Positions 25,178-33,502 of a stretch of 64,000 nucleotides of DNA are shown in pieces. Origin of the DNA: Hymenobacter mucosus (GTDB lineage Bacteria > Bacteroidota > Bacteroidia > Cytophagales > Hymenobacteraceae); contig NZ_FZNS01000003.1 of the NCBI RefSeq assembly GCF_900188255.1, positions 434,001 to 498,000 on the forward strand, read 5' to 3'. The notes under the pieces are model-generated. The model was given only the letters and a program-made list of their open reading frames with translations. It was not told the origin of the DNA and made no database searches. Numbering within the stretch: position 1 is the stretch's first letter; every line of letters starts with the position of its first letter. The translations under genes were made by a program, and so were the position numbers.

Positions 25178-27082
25178 ATGCCAGCCTCCAATCCCCAGCT
25201 TATAGACTTGGTTGAACAGCTCCGCCGGTTCCATGATGCCGAGTACGAGGCCCAGCAGCGTGAAATACGCAAGACCTGGGCGCTGCCGCTGGCAGCGCGG
25301 GTGCGCAAAGGCAGCGCCATTGCCAATGTGTGTATTCCCGGCACCGTACCGAGTGAGGAAACACGCAAGAGCATTCGCCAGCGGCTTACTAACGCAGGCA
25401 TTGAGCCGAGCGAGGAAAAGATTCTCAACAACTTTCGTTCCTATGCGTCGCTCTCGCCTACTGTCACTATAGAAACACCCGTCAATAGGTCAAATTTCAG
25501 GGCTGGCTCCTATGTCATCTTGCACCGTGGCGACCCATTCAATGAGCGTGAATCTTACCCATTAGTGGTCATGCAAGACGCCGGCCAACGGCTAACGCTG
25601 GAAGCCGAGTTTGGTAAAAACCCCCGCGCCCGCGGCCTCTCCGACGGCTGGGTCTTGGATGCTCATCAGCCGGACTTACGGTGGATATTGCATAAAGCTC
25701 TCGACCAACTCTTGGCGAGCCAGCCTGATGCTATTAGTGACGTGCTCATTAACCAGCAGCTACCTGCCTTCGACCCTGACCGCCTCACCCAAGCCGAAGC
25801 CTTGGCTGCTCCATTAGGTTTCAACGCCCGGCAGCGCGAGGCGTTTATCAACGCTTACGCCGCTTGCAGCCATTACCTGATTCAGGGGCCGCCCGGCACA
25901 GGTAAAACGTGGGTCTTGGCACATCTCGCCACTGCCTTCGCCCAGCAGGGTTTGCGCGTGCTTATTACGTCCTCTAACCATCGTGGCATAAACAATGCCC
26001 TGCGCAAAATTCACGAAGTAACCAGCTACCCGCACCTACTCAAAGTCGGTAAGCAGGCCGACGCCGACGGCTTAGGCGAAGTTGCTAACCATGAAAATGG
26101 GCCCGCGCTTGAAGCTGTGGACGGAAACGGTTTCATCGTCGGTGCTACCTGTTTTGCTCTCTATACTAGGCGCTTAGGAGGAGTAAAATTTGACGTGGTG
26201 ATAGCCGACGAGGCCAGCCAGTTAACGCTGCTGCAAGCCGCTGCCGCTATGCTTGCCGGTCGCAGATACATTTTCATTGGTGACCACCAGCAAATGCCGC
26301 CCATTATTGCGGCGTCCCATTCCGACCCAGCCCTGCACCGCTCCGTATTCGAGCACTTGTTTATCCACGCCCCCGGCACTCGCCTGAACGTCACTTACCG
26401 ACTCAATACAAGCCTAGCTGGATTTGCGTCGTCCCACTTCTACGAAAACGACTTTACTCCCCACGAGTCCGCTGCTACCCGCACCCTTCACCTACCCTCG
26501 ACACCTACGCAGTACGCTGACATTCTCGACCCCGCCCAGCCTAGCGTTTTCGTAGACCTGCGCCACAGCAACTCTAAAACCTATGAGCGTAGCGAAGCCC
26601 ACTATGTTGCCGAACTGGTAGCTGAACTGCTCGCCAGCGGTGTTCCTCCCCACGAAATTGCTGTTGTTGCTCCCTACCGCGCCCAGGGCCGTGCCATCCG
26701 CCGCCGCCTCGACAAACGTTGCGCTAACCGCCCGCCCGAAGAGTTAGCTCAAGTCACCATTGATACCGTGGAGCGAATGCAGGGCCAAGAACGTGACGTG
26801 ATAATACTGTCGCTCACGTCCGGTCGCTTTGACTCCGCTTTGCAGCGAGCTAGCTTCTATTTCATGCCTAACCGCCTCAACGTGGCCATTACCCGCGCCC
26901 GCGTCAAGCGTATCGTTGTCGGTAGCTCCCACCTCACCAGCGCCCGCTTCGACGTACCCGAGCTACAGCAATGGGTCGACTGTTTCCGCGACTTCCTCAA
27001 TTCCTGCCACCACATAACCCGCTTGGAACCGTTAAAAAAGAATCGTCCTGCCACTGCTTCCAACAACAAAGCTACTGAATGA
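25178..27082 (+). CDS. superfamily 1 helicase, Upf1/Dna2 type, 634 aa
   Basis: All SF1B core motifs are visible: the Q-motif-like FNARQREAF, Walker A GPPGTGKT (237-244), TSSNHRGINNAL (motif Ia), Walker B VIADEASQ (341-348), GDHQQMPP (368-375), YRLN (motif IV region), and DTVERMQGQERDVIILS with NRLNVAITRAR near the end. The first about 200 residues hold a beta-rich segment like the 1B/stalk region of Upf1 relatives. It should move 5' to 3' on single strands (family knowledge). It lies 20 bp after the membrane nuclease gene and is almost certainly its partner. The family also includes RNA helicases. Confidence 0.88.
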   Translation: MPASNPQLIDLVEQLRRFHDAEYEAQQREIRKTWALPLAARVRKGSAIANVCIPGTVPSEETRKSIRQRLTNAGIEPSEEKILNNFRSYASLSPTVTIETPVNRSNFRAGSYVILHRGDPFNERESYPLVVMQDAGQRLTLEAEFGKNPRARGLSDGWVLDAHQPDLRWILHKALDQLLASQPDAISDVLINQQLPAFDPDRLTQAEALAAPLGFNARQREAFINAYAACSHYLIQGPPGTGKTWVLAHLATAFAQQGLRVLITSSNHRGINNALRKIHEVTSYPHLLKVGKQADADGLGEVANHENGPALEAVDGNGFIVGATCFALYTRRLGGVKFDVVIADEASQLTLLQAAAAMLAGRRYIFIGDHQQMPPIIAASHSDPALHRSVFEHLFIHAPGTRLNVTYRLNTSLAGFASSHFYENDFTPHESAATRTLHLPSTPTQYADILDPAQPSVFVDLRHSNSKTYERSEAHYVAELVAELLASGVPPHEIAVVAPYRAQGRAIRRRLDKRCANRPPEELAQVTIDTVERMQGQERDVIILSLTSGRFDSALQRASFYFMPNRLNVAITRARVKRIVVGSSHLTSARFDVPELQQWVDCFRDFLNSCHHITRLEPLKKNRPATASNNKATE

Positions 27083-27132
27083 TAAGAGCACGCAGGGGCC
27101 TTCGCAACGCAGCTCTATGATTACGTGCTACA

Positions 27133-27669
27133 GTGCATCACCACCAAACAGAAGTAATGTCAGCCGCCGGCACTTCCGAGCCAGGAACCGACAAACACCA
27201 GAAAGCTGTTGGCACCCAAACCCCCAACGGCATGATACTGAACCGCCCCGCCCCACCCCTTAACCTGGAAACCGCTTGGCAGACACTGGAAAACCAGCCC
27301 GCCAGCCCTGATGTCGGCCTGCTCTTGGAGCAGCATGTGCAACAATGCGGGGCAGCCAACCTGTACCTGGGGCTGGTAGCCGCTACCGGCGAGCGGGCTT
27401 TCTGGCTGAAAACGCCGGGCCGCCCGCACCGCCAGCCCACCGACAGGTTTTCCAATACGCTGTGGGTGAAGACGATTGAGTACGCCGACTACTCGCTGCT
27501 TACCGTGGTGCTCGCTGACCCAGCGGTTACCCCCGCATTTACCGACCTTGCCCACGACCTGCTGGAATCGCTCAGCCGCCAGCCCACCATTCCGGCCGCC
27601 CGGCAGCTGTTTCAGATACTGAAACGCTGGCAGCCCCAATTTGCCGAGCTAGCCTGCTACGCAGCATGA
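27133..27669 (+). CDS. hypothetical protein, possibly N-terminal part of a DUF4420-like PD-(D/E)xK protein, 178 aa
   Basis: Unrecognised at high confidence. The segment FTDLAHDLLESLSRQPTIPA followed by a Gln-Phe helix and KRWQ resembles the helical region that precedes the nuclease core in DUF4420 proteins, but the nuclease core itself is absent because the frame stops there. It may be a truncated relative or an unrelated small protein. The true start may be ATG 27157. It lies 50 bp after the helicase gene and may be a third member of that operon. A strong terminator follows. Confidence 0.45.
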   Translation: MHHHQTEVMSAAGTSEPGTDKHQKAVGTQTPNGMILNRPAPPLNLETAWQTLENQPASPDVGLLLEQHVQQCGAANLYLGLVAATGERAFWLKTPGRPHRQPTDRFSNTLWVKTIEYADYSLLTVVLADPAVTPAFTDLAHDLLESLSRQPTIPAARQLFQILKRWQPQFAELACYAA

Positions 27670-27760
27670 TAACAGGCCACTCTGAAACGCCACTAATCCT
27701 GGAAAAGCGGAGCTTCTTTGCAGCATGTTCCCTGCCACTCTACGCCGGCCCAACCGATAA

Positions 27761-27796
27761 AAAAGGGGCCGCTCCGACACCGGAGTGGCCCCTTTT
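27761..27796. terminator. terminator after the nuclease-helicase operon
   Basis: Stem AAAAGGGGCCGCTCCG / CGGAGTGGCCCCTTTT with one G-T pair and an ACAC loop. It also faces the converging endopeptidase gene. Confidence 0.88.
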
Positions 27797-27823
27797 GTGC
27801 AATTGCCTCTTGCACAATTCGCC

Positions 27824-28255
27824 TTAAACCTCAAAATGCGGCCGGTCCTTCCACCCCGGCCAGTCGCCGCCCCACCGCACCGCCGGCCCCGCTGCCTTCA
27901 TCAGTTGCGCGAACCGCCGCAGCAGTTCCGCCGACCAGCTTACCTGCCCGCTGGCCAGCAGAAAAGCCACGTCCAGCGCCCTCGACGGTACCAGGTTGTG
28001 CTTCGACTCGCCCCCACGCTTGTAGGTCACGACAGGGCCCGGCGTCGTGCGGCCCTGTGCATACAGCCGCTCCTGGTCGGCCGCACTCCGGTAGCCTTCC
28101 GTCACGATGGGCCGCCCCAGCCGCGCCAGCTCCGGCCGTGCCTGCCAGGCACCCAGGGCCAGCACGAAGGCCGCCCGCAGATCGGTACGCACGCCGCGCA
28201 GCCGCAGGTTCTGCCGCTCCTGCTGCGCCTTAGTCAGCGTCACCACGACGGGCAT
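27824..28255 (-). CDS. M15-family L-alanyl-D-glutamate endopeptidase (endolysin-like), 143 aa
   Basis: Zinc peptidase cutting peptidoglycan cross-peptides. It has the M15C layout: GYRSAADQERLYAQGR (54-69), SKHNLVPSRALDVAF (H86, D95), GGDW (129-132) and RPHFEV (H140), the three zinc ligands being H86, D95 and H140. Length matches phage endolysins. There is no signal peptide, so a holin would be needed; a one-helix protein overlaps its start by 26 bp. This pair is the clearest phage-type function in the element. Confidence 0.88.
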   Translation of the reverse strand: MPVVVTLTKAQQERQNLRLRGVRTDLRAAFVLALGAWQARPELARLGRPIVTEGYRSAADQERLYAQGRTTPGPVVTYKRGGESKHNLVPSRALDVAFLLASGQVSWSAELLRRFAQLMKAAGPAVRWGGDWPGWKDRPHFEV

Positions 28256-28502
28256 TATCGGCAGGTACCACGTCCCCCGGCAGCGCCTCGGCCGGAATCT
28301 TCACCACCGTTTCCGGCTTTTGCAGGGCCTTGCGCACCGTGGCCCAGATGGTCACGATGGCCACCAGCGCCTGAATAATCAGGTGTCCGTACTGCTCGAT
28401 TTTATCAGGGTCCGGCGGAACCAGCTCATGGCTGGCCACCTGGCCCAGAAACGAGGTTGCCATAATGTGCGCCATATGGCCGGCTTTCGTGCTGCTGAAC
28501 AT
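28230..28502 (-). CDS. holin-like small membrane protein, 90 aa
   Basis: A single hydrophobic helix (about 40-58: HLIIQALVAIVTIWATV) in a small protein with a charged C-terminus, overlapping the endopeptidase gene. Position and topology suggest a holin or holin-like partner; no family signature was recognised. Confidence 0.55.
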   Translation of the reverse strand: MFSSTKAGHMAHIMATSFLGQVASHELVPPDPDKIEQYGHLIIQALVAIVTIWATVRKALQKPETVVKIPAEALPGDVVPADNARRGDAD

Positions 28503-29252
28503 GATGTTGGAAAGTTAGACGTTTGTAATACTTTGCAACAAATGTACGTTTCGCTACAGCCGTCATATACAACAGGTTGCGGTTGGTTGCCGATTGTGCT
28601 TTTGGGGTCAGCCCCTTCGGGCCGGGCTGTACGCCACTCCGCTTCGCTGCGGCCCTGCGGGCAGCCTCCTGCGTCGGCTTGGCTCCCATCCCTGCTGCAT
28701 CCTCCCGATTCTCCCCGCCACCTGCCGAAGCTGCCCAGGCGCTCCGACCACCGCACCCGCGGCCGGGCCGCCCTGCCCATCCGCACCACCCACCCCCAGG
28801 GCCACCCGTCCGCTCCCGCCCGATAAGGCCGCAGCCCGCCCTGAAACGGGGCCGGCAGCCAGCTAATGCGCGTTCAGGCCACGCAGGCCAAAGAAAATCA
28901 GCGGTGTGCTGCGCACCGGTTTGTTTGTCTGGGGGCCTCCCCAGACCCCTCGCCACCGCGCCGGCACCCGCCGGCTCCATTCCGCTCCGCTGCATTCCGA
29001 CCGGCCAGTGCCTCTTGCCGCCCACCATGCCCACCGGCCCTGGAAAACGGGCCGCCAGTCATCTTAGCCCCCACGCGGGGCCAGCCGCCGGTCCGGCTCC
29101 GCTACTCTCCGCCTCCCCGTCGGCCCGCCCCTAAGCAGCCACCCATAGGTGCGTTGCACGCAGCTTCTGTGGGGGAAGCCCCCCACACCCCCTAAGCTTT
29201 CAAGGGTAGGGGTCCGGCACCCGGCAGCCCTGGCCCCTGCCAGCGGCCCGGC
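28503..29252. other. 750-bp very GC-rich non-coding region with hairpins
   Basis: No convincing gene. Many long open frames exist on both strands only because GC-rich DNA has few stops; their products are Pro/Arg/Ala-rich. Hairpins include GTCTGGGG/CCCCAGAC (28927-28946) and TGTGGGGG/CCCCCACA (29168-29187). Similar GC-rich hairpin spacers occur near transfer or replication regions of Bacteroidota elements, but no relaxase lies nearby. Confidence 0.5.
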
Positions 29253-29609
29253 TCAGGCGTCCAGGGGCAGCAGCTCCACGGGGCGGCCCAGGCGGCGGGC
29301 GGCCCGCAGGGCGCTCAACGTGCCCTTGCTGCGGCCGTCCCACACCACCAGCACCAGGTCGGCGCGGCGCACTATTTCCGCATTGCGCACATGGGGGGCA
29401 GCGGGGCCGTGGGTGGCGTAGTCGGGCCGCAGCTCAGTCAGCGGCACCCGGTGGGCGCGGGCCCAGGCAGTCGCCAGCTGGTCCACCCCGGCCGCGCCAC
29501 CGCTCACCACCCCGGCCGGGGCCAGTTCCCGCAGCCGGGCAAGCAGGGCGGCGCACTGCCGCACGCTCCGGCTGCCTGCCACCGCTACTATTATTTTGTC
29601 TTTTACCAT
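29253..29609 (-). CDS. SLOG-domain (DUF2493/YspA-like) protein, 118 aa
   Basis: Rossmann-like fold with IIVAVAGSRS (6-15), GVVSGGAAGVDQLA (33-46) and RNAEIVRRADLVLVVWDGRSKGT (about 75-97; key GRS-KGT turn), the SLOG signature. SLOG proteins bind nucleotides or nucleotide-derived ligands, and several sense signals in defence systems. This one stands alone, with no effector domain. It faces an AT-rich promoter region shared with the rightward cluster. Confidence 0.8.
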   Translation of the reverse strand: MVKDKIIVAVAGSRSVRQCAALLARLRELAPAGVVSGGAAGVDQLATAWARAHRVPLTELRPDYATHGPAAPHVRNAEIVRRADLVLVVWDGRSKGTLSALRAARRLGRPVELLPLDA

Positions 29610-29789
29610 GATATAAGATACGAAAATAAGCTTGTATTTACTGGAAATTATTGCAAATAAATGCAGATAATACTTGTAATATATTGCAAATAATATTGTA
29701 TATTTAGGTAGTAAGTCGGGAAAGGCCCGGCTGCCCGCCTTGCCCGGAGGCCTACGGCGCGGGGCACCACACGGCTAACACCTACAGCC
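29610..29789. promoter_or_regulatory. AT-rich divergent region with 12-bp direct repeats
   Basis: A sharply AT-rich island (29610-29705) in GC-rich surroundings. It carries the direct repeat TATTGCAAATAA at 29649-29660 and 29682-29693, 33 bp apart (about three helical turns). It could be an operator, a promoter pair for the SLOG and 29790 genes, or an iteron-type origin. Confidence 0.5.
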
Positions 29790-30164
29790 ATGCTACCCCA
29801 TTTCCAGTTTGCCCAGCTTGCCACGGAGGCATGGGCCGGCCCTGCGCTTAGCGCCGTTCACGTTGCCATCAGTGGCCCCGCAGGCGCTCCATCTTATCAG
29901 GTCTGCTACTTCGTTGTCAGCACCACAGCCCCGCACAGCTGGGTGCTGTATCAGGCCTGCGGCCTTGCCTGCCCCTTTGCCGCCATTGCCGCCGCCGTAG
30001 CGGCCTGGGCCGCCTCCTGCCCCGGCGGGGCCTGCTATGAGCGTCGCCACGCCCAGCGCGTCATTACCGCCGCCGCCGCGCAGTGGGCCGGGCTGCAGTT
30101 CACCCGCCACGGCTTCGCCTGCCGGGCCCGTCGTCACCGCTGCGCCCGTCTGCTTCATGGTTAA
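29790..30164 (+). CDS. hypothetical Ala-rich protein, 124 aa
   Basis: Not recognised. HFQFAQLATEAWAGPALSAV, an aromatic/Ala-rich middle and a basic Cys/Arg-rich end. GC-rich codon use fits the element backbone. The next gene begins 8 bp before its stop, so the two are probably translationally coupled. Coding status rests on this overlap chain. Confidence 0.5.
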   Translation: MLPHFQFAQLATEAWAGPALSAVHVAISGPAGAPSYQVCYFVVSTTAPHSWVLYQACGLACPFAAIAAAVAAWAASCPGGACYERRHAQRVITAAAAQWAGLQFTRHGFACRARRHRCARLLHG

Positions 30165-30450
30165 TGCCCTGCTATCCGCGCCGGCCGCTTCCCAGGGGGA
30201 GGCGGCCCCGGCCCTGGGCGTGCGTCAGCAGTTGGCCCGCACCCAGAACACCCTCTTCGATGCCCGCCAGGACTTTCTGGCCCTGCGCGACGAGTACCCG
30301 CGCCGGCCGGCCCGCTTCGCCCGCATCCGCGCGGCTATTCTGCGACTGCGGGAGGCCCGCGCCGCCTACAAGGCAGCAGCCGAGGCCTTCCACGCAAGCC
30401 CCGAGGGCGAGCAGCTGCAACGCTTCCGCCAGCAGTATGCCCGCTGGTAA
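30157..30450 (+). CDS. hypothetical coiled-coil protein, 97 aa
   Basis: Begins MVNALLSAPAASQG. Mostly a charged helix (RQQLARTQNTLFDARQDFLA, later RIRAAILRLREARAAYKAA) typical of small coiled-coil phage proteins. It overlaps both neighbours (8 bp upstream, 14 bp downstream) in a run of four coupled genes. No known family. Confidence 0.55.
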   Translation: MVNALLSAPAASQGEAAPALGVRQQLARTQNTLFDARQDFLALRDEYPRRPARFARIRAAILRLREARAAYKAAAEAFHASPEGEQLQRFRQQYARW

Positions 30451-30751
30451 TGCGCCGCAGGCAGGTCGCTGGTACGCGGCCTGCCTGTATGCCACCGGCC
30501 ACGGCTGGGCAGTAGTGCGCGACATGGCCCTGCCCGGCACTACCGCCGGCGGCCCCGGCCACTACCAGCAGCAGGCCGCCCCCGGCTCTTACCCCACCCA
30601 CGAGCAGGCGCAGGCCGCCGCCAACCAGCTCAACGCGCCGCCGCGCCTGCGCCCGGCCGACCGCAACGGGATGCTCCCCGCCCCGGCCGATGACTACCAC
30701 CCGCACCCCTGGGAACTCCAAGAACCGCTAACCCCACTACGTCATGCCTAA
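30437..30751 (+). CDS. hypothetical protein, 104 aa
   Basis: Starts at ATG 30437 inside the previous gene (MPAGNAPQAGRWYAACLYAT). It includes GRWYAACLYATGHGWAVV and HEQAQAAANQLN, which read as a small mixed alpha/beta domain. It overlaps the DUF3846 gene by 8 bp. Unrecognised; supported mainly by the overlap chain. Confidence 0.5.
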   Translation: MPAGNAPQAGRWYAACLYATGHGWAVVRDMALPGTTAGGPGHYQQQAAPGSYPTHEQAQAAANQLNAPPRLRPADRNGMLPAPADDYHPHPWELQEPLTPLRHA

Positions 30752-31058
30752 AACCGCTACCACCTTCCAGCCCCAACTGCTCGACCCCAACACCCCCGAC
30801 CCGTGCCCCGTCAGCCCCGGCAACGGCCGCAGCTTCAAGCTGGCCGAGTTGTACCGGCTGCTCAACTGTGAGCTGGTGGACGTGGTAAGGCTCACAGATG
30901 AGCTGATTCTGATTATCGACGACGAAGGCAAGTTTAAGCAGCCCTGCTACCTGAATCTGCTGGCTACCTACCTCTGGCATAAGCATGTGCCGGAGGCCCG
31001 TGGCGTGGACCACATCGTAGGCCGCGCCATCCTCTGCCACGATTCCCAATTCCGGTAA
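30744..31058 (+). CDS. DUF3846-like protein, 104 aa
   Basis: FKLAELYRLLNCELVDVVRL (32-51) and LILIIDDEGKFK match the DUF3846 pattern, a small domain of unknown function common in phages and mobile elements. The rest (PCYLNLLATYLWH, then IVGRAILCHD) also fits. It closes the overlapping gene run that starts at 29790. Confidence 0.7.
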   Translation: MPKTATTFQPQLLDPNTPDPCPVSPGNGRSFKLAELYRLLNCELVDVVRLTDELILIIDDEGKFKQPCYLNLLATYLWHKHVPEARGVDHIVGRAILCHDSQFR

Positions 31059-31124
31059 GCCCGGCCGGCGACGGGGCCGGCCGCTAACGGGCCCCGCTTT
31101 TTCATCTTCTTACCCTTCCCTGTT

Positions 31125-31820
31125 ATGGCAACCGCCACCAAAACCCCCAAAGCCCAGGCCGCCACACTGCCGGCCATTTCTCCATCCGCTGCCCCCGTGC
31201 TAGCCGTAGCCGGCCCCGCCTACCTGCTGGAAAAGGCGGACGAGGCCACCGGCGAAGTCGTGCAGGTGCCCCGCTTCCGCTACCTGCCCGGCCACCCGCG
31301 CCAGATTCGCTTTGATGCCAAGGCCGGCCAGTTCAACATCGGCGGCATTACGCCGCTGGGCTCCGCCATCAGCTTTATTCCGCTGGCCTGGCGCGTGTTC
31401 CACGACAACATTCTGAACATGGGCCGCAAGCTGTGGGCTGAACTGTTTTATGCCGACGACAAAGGCGCTATCTGCGCCGTGCTCTTTCACGGCTACAGCG
31501 TCGAAAACCTGTACCGCCTCATCGAGCCGCTTTTCTACGACGACCTCACCCTGGCCGACGTGGTAGTGAAAGTGCAGGCCGAGAAGAAAGAGACGACCAA
31601 GGACGGCAAGAAGGCCACCTATTTCATTGCGCAGTTCAGCTACGAGGCCGCCGATCCGCAGGAGGTAGCCGCCCGCCGCGACTTCGCCCGCGACTTTCCC
31701 ATCTGGCGCAAGGAAACTCACACCAGCGCCGCCGACGTGCGCATCACCCACGGCTACACCGCACCCGCCGAGCCGGAAGCCGCGCCGGAAGAAGTAGAAG
31801 AAGCCCAGCAGGCCGCCTGA
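31125..31820 (+). CDS. hypothetical protein beside the RecE-like exonuclease, 231 aa
   Basis: A beta-rich N-terminal half (QVPRFRYLPGHPRQIRFDA, GQFNIGGITPLGSAISFIPL), then a mixed region with VKVQAEKKETTKDGKKATYF, and a Glu/Ala-rich acidic tail ending EEVEEAQQAA. An acidic disordered tail after a beta domain recalls single-strand-binding or annealing proteins of phage recombination modules, and a RecE-like nuclease lies two genes downstream, but no family was recognised. Unusually for the stretch, its start follows a 66-bp spacer. Confidence 0.55.
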   Translation: MATATKTPKAQAATLPAISPSAAPVLAVAGPAYLLEKADEATGEVVQVPRFRYLPGHPRQIRFDAKAGQFNIGGITPLGSAISFIPLAWRVFHDNILNMGRKLWAELFYADDKGAICAVLFHGYSVENLYRLIEPLFYDDLTLADVVVKVQAEKKETTKDGKKATYFIAQFSYEAADPQEVAARRDFARDFPIWRKETHTSAADVRITHGYTAPAEPEAAPEEVEEAQQAA

Positions 31821-31879
31821 TGCAGCCGGCCCCCGCTCCCACCAGGGCGGGGGCCGTTGCCGGCCACTACGTCACTCCT

Positions 31880-32143
31880 ATGCCTCAGATTCTACCTGTT
31901 ACCACGCTGCCCCGGCTTGCGGTTGAGCAGACGCCGCTTGACGCAGCGGAAGCCGACCGCCTAGCCCGGCTCGGCCAGCTCATCGAAGAAGCCGCGCCGC
32001 TGCCCGACGTGCGCAGCCTAGCGCCAGCCATTCGGGAGCTTTTCCCGACCCCGGCCTACCAGGTAGGATGCGGCGGTGCCCACATCTGGCTGCACCGCAC
32101 CGACGACCCCAGCCGCCTGGCTATCATTCTGGAAGACCGATAG
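31880..32143 (+). CDS. hypothetical protein, 87 aa
   Basis: Start chosen at ATG 31880 (MPQILPVTTLPRLAVEQ); the frame is open back to 31820, overlapping the previous stop. The short sequence has a helix (AEADRLARLGQLIEEA) and an edge strand GGAHIWLHRTDD. Unrecognised. Confidence 0.5.
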   Translation: MPQILPVTTLPRLAVEQTPLDAAEADRLARLGQLIEEAAPLPDVRSLAPAIRELFPTPAYQVGCGGAHIWLHRTDDPSRLAIILEDR

Positions 32144-32191
32144 CCACCAGCACTACAAGTCAATTCCCTAAGTCCCAAGACCCTAAACGCC

Positions 32192-33049
32192 ATGTTTCAC
32201 AGCCTTCAGAGCTACCCCGGCCTCACCCACGAGCAGCACCGTGCCCTGCCCCAGGTTTCCAATACCGACCTCTCAGAGTTGAAAGCCCAGGTGCTGGGCC
32301 AACTGCGTGCCCCCAACCCCCAGGCCCTGGCCTACGGCGCCGCTTTCCACGCCGCCACCCTGGAGCCCCGCACCTACGCCCGCACCGCCGACAAATGCCC
32401 CTGGCAGGAGTTGGAGCAACTGGCCCGCCATGTGCGCCGCCACCGCTACTGCCGCGACCTGCTGTATCGGGGCCAGGCCGAGCTGACCTATACCGCCATA
32501 CACACCGAAACCGGGGTAGGGGTAAAGGTGCGTCCTGACCTATTGGTAGTCAGCCCCGCCGGCCGCCGCCGCACCCTCATCGACTTCAAGACCACCAGTT
32601 GCCGCGACCGGGAGCAGTTCCTGGCCACCGTCGAGCAGTACGATTACGACCGTCAAGCCGCCCTCTACCTCGATACCCTGCAAGCTGATCGGTTCCTGAT
32701 TATTGGCGTGCAGAAGAAGGCCCCGCACCAGGTTTGGGTATTCGAGGCCAACGCCTCCATGATTGCCCAGGGTCGGAAGAAGTATGCCGCCTTACTGCGC
32801 CGGCACGCCGCTGTGCTGGCAACGGCTGTAGCTCCGCTTTCTAAACACTGCGACGTCTATCTGGCCCGCGACAAACAGTATTATGTGAGGCTGGAAACTG
32901 CCGCTGGCAGTGAGTGCTTCAACAGTTCCGGTCCGTTTCCGACAGCCGCAAGCGCCCTTGCCTGGCTGGGACGTCATCATCACGTCGGCTCCGCCTTCTA
33001 CCTCGATGAGTCCGGCCACCGCTCCGTACCGCTGGCGGCCTGCGCGTAA
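32192..33049 (+). CDS. RecE/exonuclease VIII-like PD-(D/E)xK nuclease, 285 aa
   Basis: Contains AYGAAFHAATLEP (H53), VKVRPDLLVV (D116), RTLIDFKTTS (D131, K133) and the closing YDYDRQAALYLD (Q155, Y159), in the order typical of RecE/DUF3799 exonucleases that digest double-stranded DNA 5' to 3' in phage recombination. The C-terminal about 80 residues are specific to this protein. It is the last gene of the GC-rich backbone before the AT-rich restriction block. Confidence 0.82.
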   Translation: MFHSLQSYPGLTHEQHRALPQVSNTDLSELKAQVLGQLRAPNPQALAYGAAFHAATLEPRTYARTADKCPWQELEQLARHVRRHRYCRDLLYRGQAELTYTAIHTETGVGVKVRPDLLVVSPAGRRRTLIDFKTTSCRDREQFLATVEQYDYDRQAALYLDTLQADRFLIIGVQKKAPHQVWVFEANASMIAQGRKKYAALLRRHAAVLATAVAPLSKHCDVYLARDKQYYVRLETAAGSECFNSSGPFPTAASALAWLGRHHHVGSAFYLDESGHRSVPLAACA

Positions 33050-33502
33050 TACTTATGCTACCTTGTCAGGCGTCCGTATCAATTGGCTGAAGCTATTTTG
33101 GTACGGACCGCTGCCCGCTTCCATCTAGATAGAATTCCTCTCTGACGGCGTGAGCATTCTGCAGGCAGTGCGAAGCCAGTTCGACGGTTCCAAAAGGCCT
33201 GTGGTAAATGAATGGCTCACAGTTCGGAGCAAGTTTCAGCTAACGTAACACTGGGCGTCGCGGGTCTTATAGATTTCGCTGTGTCGGAGATACATGCCTC
33301 AAATGCAGAAAAGAGCAACATGCTAAGCTTATGAGACGGCAATATCAGAAACCAGCGAGGTATTTATCTGGCTTCAGATAGGATTTTAGATATGAGCGCT
33401 TTTAATACAGCATGAACCGAGTTAGATTTGTATGCACCCTTTTTGCTAAAAAGAATGGCATTAAGTAGGAGGGAAGCAAGGGTAACCAATAGCGCCCTAA
33501 GT
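33050..33502. other. AT-richer spacer ahead of the restriction operon
   Basis: 453 bp where base composition switches from GC-rich to AT-richer, marking the left edge of the cargo block. No gene was recognised. It holds the likely promoter at 33423. Confidence 0.6.
33423..33430 (+). promoter_or_regulatory. TAnnTTTG -7 box of the Vsr-Dcm-Z1 operon
   Basis: TAGATTTG is an exact match, about 73 nt upstream of the first start codon. No clear TTG was found at the -33 position. Confidence 0.5.

Noticed and set aside
28577..29195. Several frames of 100-240 residues on both strands
   Set aside because: Pro/Arg/Ala-rich products in a GC-rich, hairpin-bearing spacer; overlapping frames in all directions show lack of stops, not coding.
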